A stretch of 64,000 nucleotides of DNA. Source: Camarhynchus parvulus. Taxonomy: Eukaryota; Chordata; Aves; Passeriformes; Thraupidae. The stretch is taken from assembly GCF_901933205.1 (NCBI RefSeq), contig NC_044582.1, positions 15,977,820-16,041,819 on the forward strand. Direction: 5' to 3'. Of this stretch, positions 60,507 through 64,000 are shown piece after piece. The stretch's first letter is position 1. Each line of letters begins with the position of its first letter. Under the pieces are notes generated by a model. That model worked only from the letters and a program-made list of their open reading frames with translations. It ran no database searches and was not told the DNA's origin. The position numbers were made by a program, and so were the translations under genes.

Positions 60507-63500
60507 CAGGCAGAGCACCCAATTCATTGTGACAGAGCAGTTAAGTAAGTGGCACAGATTTCACATGTCAGCCCTTGCCTGCCTAATCCCAGAGCTATCC
60601 CACAGCAAGTGACTGGTGAGGAGCTTCAGCAGCGTGCACAGGCAGCACTTAGTACACTTCAGAGCATGTGCTGCTAAACTAAGTGTTGTGCTGCTCTGTT
60701 TTCCACTGCCTGCATCCAAACTCAAAGGACTTCACGTGCATGCAAACCTGGAGACAGGCTAGAACAAGCTTCCCAAAGTGTGGTCTTCTGCAAAAGCTTA
60801 AATATTTTTGTGTACACTGATCTTCATATCTGTCAGGGGTAATTACATTCCAATTTTCCACAGTAATGTAGTTGGATTTTTTTTAATAAAAGGAAAAAAC
60901 CTATCTTCCTCATTGTCATGCCTTAGCCTTGCTTTCTAGAGTAGTTATGAAAAGAAAATTGTCAGCAGAGTTTCCTTAACATTTCAGCCAGGGAAAATGT
61001 AAAGGCTTTAGTAGTTTGGTAAATATCTTTATTTAGCTGACTCTTGCTGTTGTGATATTTTTTGGGGCCTTGAAGGTACTGGTAAGTCTTAACAACCTTA
61101 ACCAGCCTCACATGGTGCCACCCCCCACTCCAGCAGGCCTGGGAGCCCTTTTAAGCTCACCCAGGGAAATTTGCTCCTTTTTGCAAGCTGAGCTGGAGGC
61201 TGCTGGTCTTCAACTGGGTGATGGACCCACTCATGCTGACCACACACTGACTTCCAGCCTGACCTTCCTGTGATGCTGCCTTCTGACCTGGCCCCCGTCT
61301 GCAGCTCTGCCTGCTCCTCTCACTCAGGTACTGGAGAAAGGGGCTGTGACTCTTGGGGGGCCCCACCCCACCATGGCAGTGGGGCATGATGTTCCTGTTG
61401 GAGCTTCTCTCCTAGGGAAAGTGCACGCCTCACTGACAATATCCAGGGGCGTAATAATAACCCCTGTAGTCCCACTCTGCTCCTGGGAAGGATGAGGTGC
61501 TGTTGCCCTCCCTTGGCACACAGGGGGAGGGAAGCAGATCCCTCTCAGATCTCATGGGTGTGCCACTGGAGCTGGAGACATGAGAGGGAGAGAATTAGAA
61601 GAAATGACTCATGGCAACTCCCTTGCACCAGTGGTAGTGGTGCAACTGGTTCTGGCTTCTGGATACAGTTAAACCAAACATCTCATGAGTGCCAATTGCT
61701 ATGTTGTTTATGGTAAATGGGATTGGGTAAACAAAGCAACTGCAAAGACTTCTTCCAGTAAAAATGAAAGGTCAGGCTGTATGACAGAGTAGTAAAAGGA
61801 TGTTTGTGTTGCCAGTGTCTCAAATCTTCTGTAATGGGCATTCAGCTACCAGAACAATAGTTCTCATGGCATTACCTTTGGTGAAAGAACAGATATGAAG
61901 GCAGGATGCTTCACACATACACAGCTGATGTGAAAGTAAGCTTTGCTGTTGGTGATACTACAATACCCATGCTATAGGAATGGATGCTGAGCTGTGTTAG
62001 GCAAAGCTAAGTAACTGCTAGATCATATTATTATCAATGCATAAGTCAAAAGAAAGAAGCTGAGAGTAACTTTTCCCTCAGAACTCACTCCCTCCACAAA
62101 AGGTGTGACATGCACAGTGGGGTACCAGCATGATCACACCCATGTGAGGCCATGGTTTTCTACCTCTACACTGTTCTTAAAATCAGTCAATCAGTCCAAA
62201 ATCTTCTGCTGAAGTCCCTGAGTATTTCTTTATTCCCTGGTGTAGTGTGTTGAAAACTTGTTTGGAGGAATGCATTTTTATGTGATGGTATGACATGAAA
62301 TCCCTGTTTCATGGAGTCCCCGTGTCCACCTTGGGAACAGATACTTTCAAATTTACTTATAGGCTCTTACATCCTCTTTTATCCAAGTTTTTTCCCTCCT
62401 TTATGAGAGTAAAATGCTGCTCTTATAAAGTTACAGAGAAACCTGACTGCTTCTAGTGCTTCTAACATCTCAGCATAGGATATCATAGAATTGAGGCAAA
62501 ACATGGCCCAAAGGATGCTCATTTGTGCCTGATGCTATGGATAGAAAGCCTAGGGGAATCTTTGCATCCTGTGTACCAGGATTATTTGTTTTGCTTCAAT
62601 AGATTTGGGATTTTTGTGGACATAAACATTATTCTTTTGTGTAAAGTTGTACTTCCACCAGCATTTCCTATCTGATTTACCAGTAAGTACCAACAAATAT
62701 CCTGATTTCAGTAAAAAGTGACAAAAAACTGCATCCAGGATTTCCTCTCAGATTTTCCTGTGCACATTTCTGATTTTTTTTCTTGTTAATGGATTTAAGC
62801 AGGAGTGTCAAGAAAGATCTTGCTGATATCATGTGGTTCCAGCTCAAAAGGTTCAGAGACATCTTAAAAGTTTGTTGTTTTTTAGATTAGGGCTTCCATT
62901 TGTTGGACTCCACTCAAGTCAGTAAGAGTTTTTCCTTAGCAAGAGAACATAAACTCTTATTTTGACAGATGCAAAAGCTTTGTCAGCCTTCAGGCTTTCC
63001 TATTGTAAAGCCCAATTGCATTAGGTAAATTAGGAGAGTTAAAAGAAAATAAGTATTACATTTTAAAGTACAAAGCAGAACAAAAGAATAAATTGTTACT
63101 TTGCATAAGTTAATATTTAAGGAGCACATCTCAGGCAAGGTAAAGCCATAATCAACACCAAAGCAGGATCTCCCTTAAACTTTTTAGTGAAGAAATTAAT
63201 AGAAGCTTTGTGCTTTTCTGAAATGTTTGTGTTTGGTTGTGTTAATATTCTTTCCATGATGGTGTCTACGTGAGAATTGGAGATAAAATAAGACAGATGT
63301 ACTGACCATGGTTACCAAGGGAGCAGTTTCCTTAGCAATGGCAAAGCAGTTGTCAAAGCAGTCAATGTTCCCTCTCTCTCTCACATGACTTGTTTTTACT
63401 AGTTTGCATAGCTTGGTTACACAAACAGCTCATCATAAACCTCTCCCAAATTTCCAGGCCCAGGCAAACAAGGCCTAGGTGGGTCATTCATCAGACGATC

Positions 63501-64000
63501 CCAACCTGGTTTCAGTTCAGTTCCTACCTGAACCTATTCTTATTCTTTATCATTTTTCATAAAACATTTGCCATCTAAAGAACATGAAAGTCATCCAAAT
63601 GGAAACATAACCACACAGTGCACATTCAGATAAAAAGATATGGAGGTGGGTGAGTAGCATAAAATTGCCACCTGTCCAAAGCACCAGTCCCTTCCTGTTA
63701 AGGATAAAGATGGCAGCTAAAATCATCCCTATAAATAGGTCTTGTAACTGCCTCCATGAAATGGTTATTATCTGAGAATGGAAGGCAGTATGATCCCATC
63801 TTCCTCATTGAGGCTGAAGAGTGGATTATGCTGCACTTATCACTCTCTGTGGGTGTTTCTGGTGGTGGCCATAAGAGTGTGAGGTCCCTGGGCCGCATCC
63901 AGAATGGCCCAGCTGAGGCCATTACCCAGCAGGCAGCCCCTCCACCCTCCCACACCCTCCCCAAGCACATCAGGCTCCCAGGGACAGCAAGGAGGTGAGA
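60507..64000. other. non-coding DNA, no gene recognised
   Basis: Mostly AT-rich unique-looking sequence, with GC-richer patches at 61090-61600 and 63860-64000. No gene or confident repeat. The last 150 bp are C-rich and may run into a different region beyond the window. Confidence 0.5.

Noticed and set aside
62480..62500. ATATCATAGAATTGAGGC considered as a minus-strand CR1 tail
   Set aside because: The following sequence does not continue with CR1 blocks.
1..64000. CRISPR arrays, tRNA genes, bacterial operons, phage or insertion sequences
   Set aside because: No regularly spaced repeats, no cloverleaf with GGTTCRANNC box, no operon-like coding density. Repeat content shows vertebrate nuclear DNA.

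Overview
The window looks like a piece of a bird genome. The evidence is repeats: five copies of the CR1 LINE family, several with the ATTCTATGATTCT-type 3' tail, against a background of very old amniote repeats (MIR-like SINEs, short palindromic relics). Base composition is AT-rich with few CpGs, as in an avian intergenic desert or a very long intron. I cannot tell the species, or whether a passerine is involved, from this sequence.

I find no gene. No open frame looks like a known protein. The longest frame (222 codons at 49641-50309, plus strand) lies in GC-rich sequence where stops are rare, has no recognisable domain, and is overlapped by open frames in other phases. There is no tRNA, rRNA, CRISPR array, bacterial-type operon, provirus with gag/pol/env, or mitochondrial insert that I can support. 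The one frame I would still check is at 4321-4519: it follows a fair splice-acceptor-like sequence and encodes a short hydrophobic segment.

Layout. 1-10 kb: AT-rich DNA with a CR1 3' end (2836-3075, minus), a palindromic relic (5748-5836), a MIR-like relic (6447-6575) and an old, diverged CR1 (7745-8095, plus). 10-20 kb: a perfect AT hairpin (10238-10263), a compact CpG cluster (10502-10579), then featureless non-coding DNA. 20-32 kb: several ancient repeats (20588, 21908, 22708, 24767, 28769, 29038), a young-looking CR1 tail (23819-23948), a strong G-quadruplex motif (27062-27083) and a TTA microsatellite. 32-48 kb: mostly featureless, with an ancient repeat with inverted arms (39955-40110) and a 15-bp minisatellite (41795-41840). 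48-64 kb: a minus-strand G-quadruplex motif, a CR1 3' end (53741-53906), a cluster of POU-octamer motifs in two inverted pairs (54252-55002), a CR1 with RT remnants and internal deletions (56525-56854) and a CpG-enriched block (about 59888-60506).

If the window has a function, it is most likely regulatory. The best candidates are the octamer/PBX-HOX block at 54250-55260, the CpG cluster at 10.5 kb and the CpG-enriched block at 60 kb. These are inferences from motifs. Cross-species conservation and chromatin data would decide them. I found no convincing new biological system.
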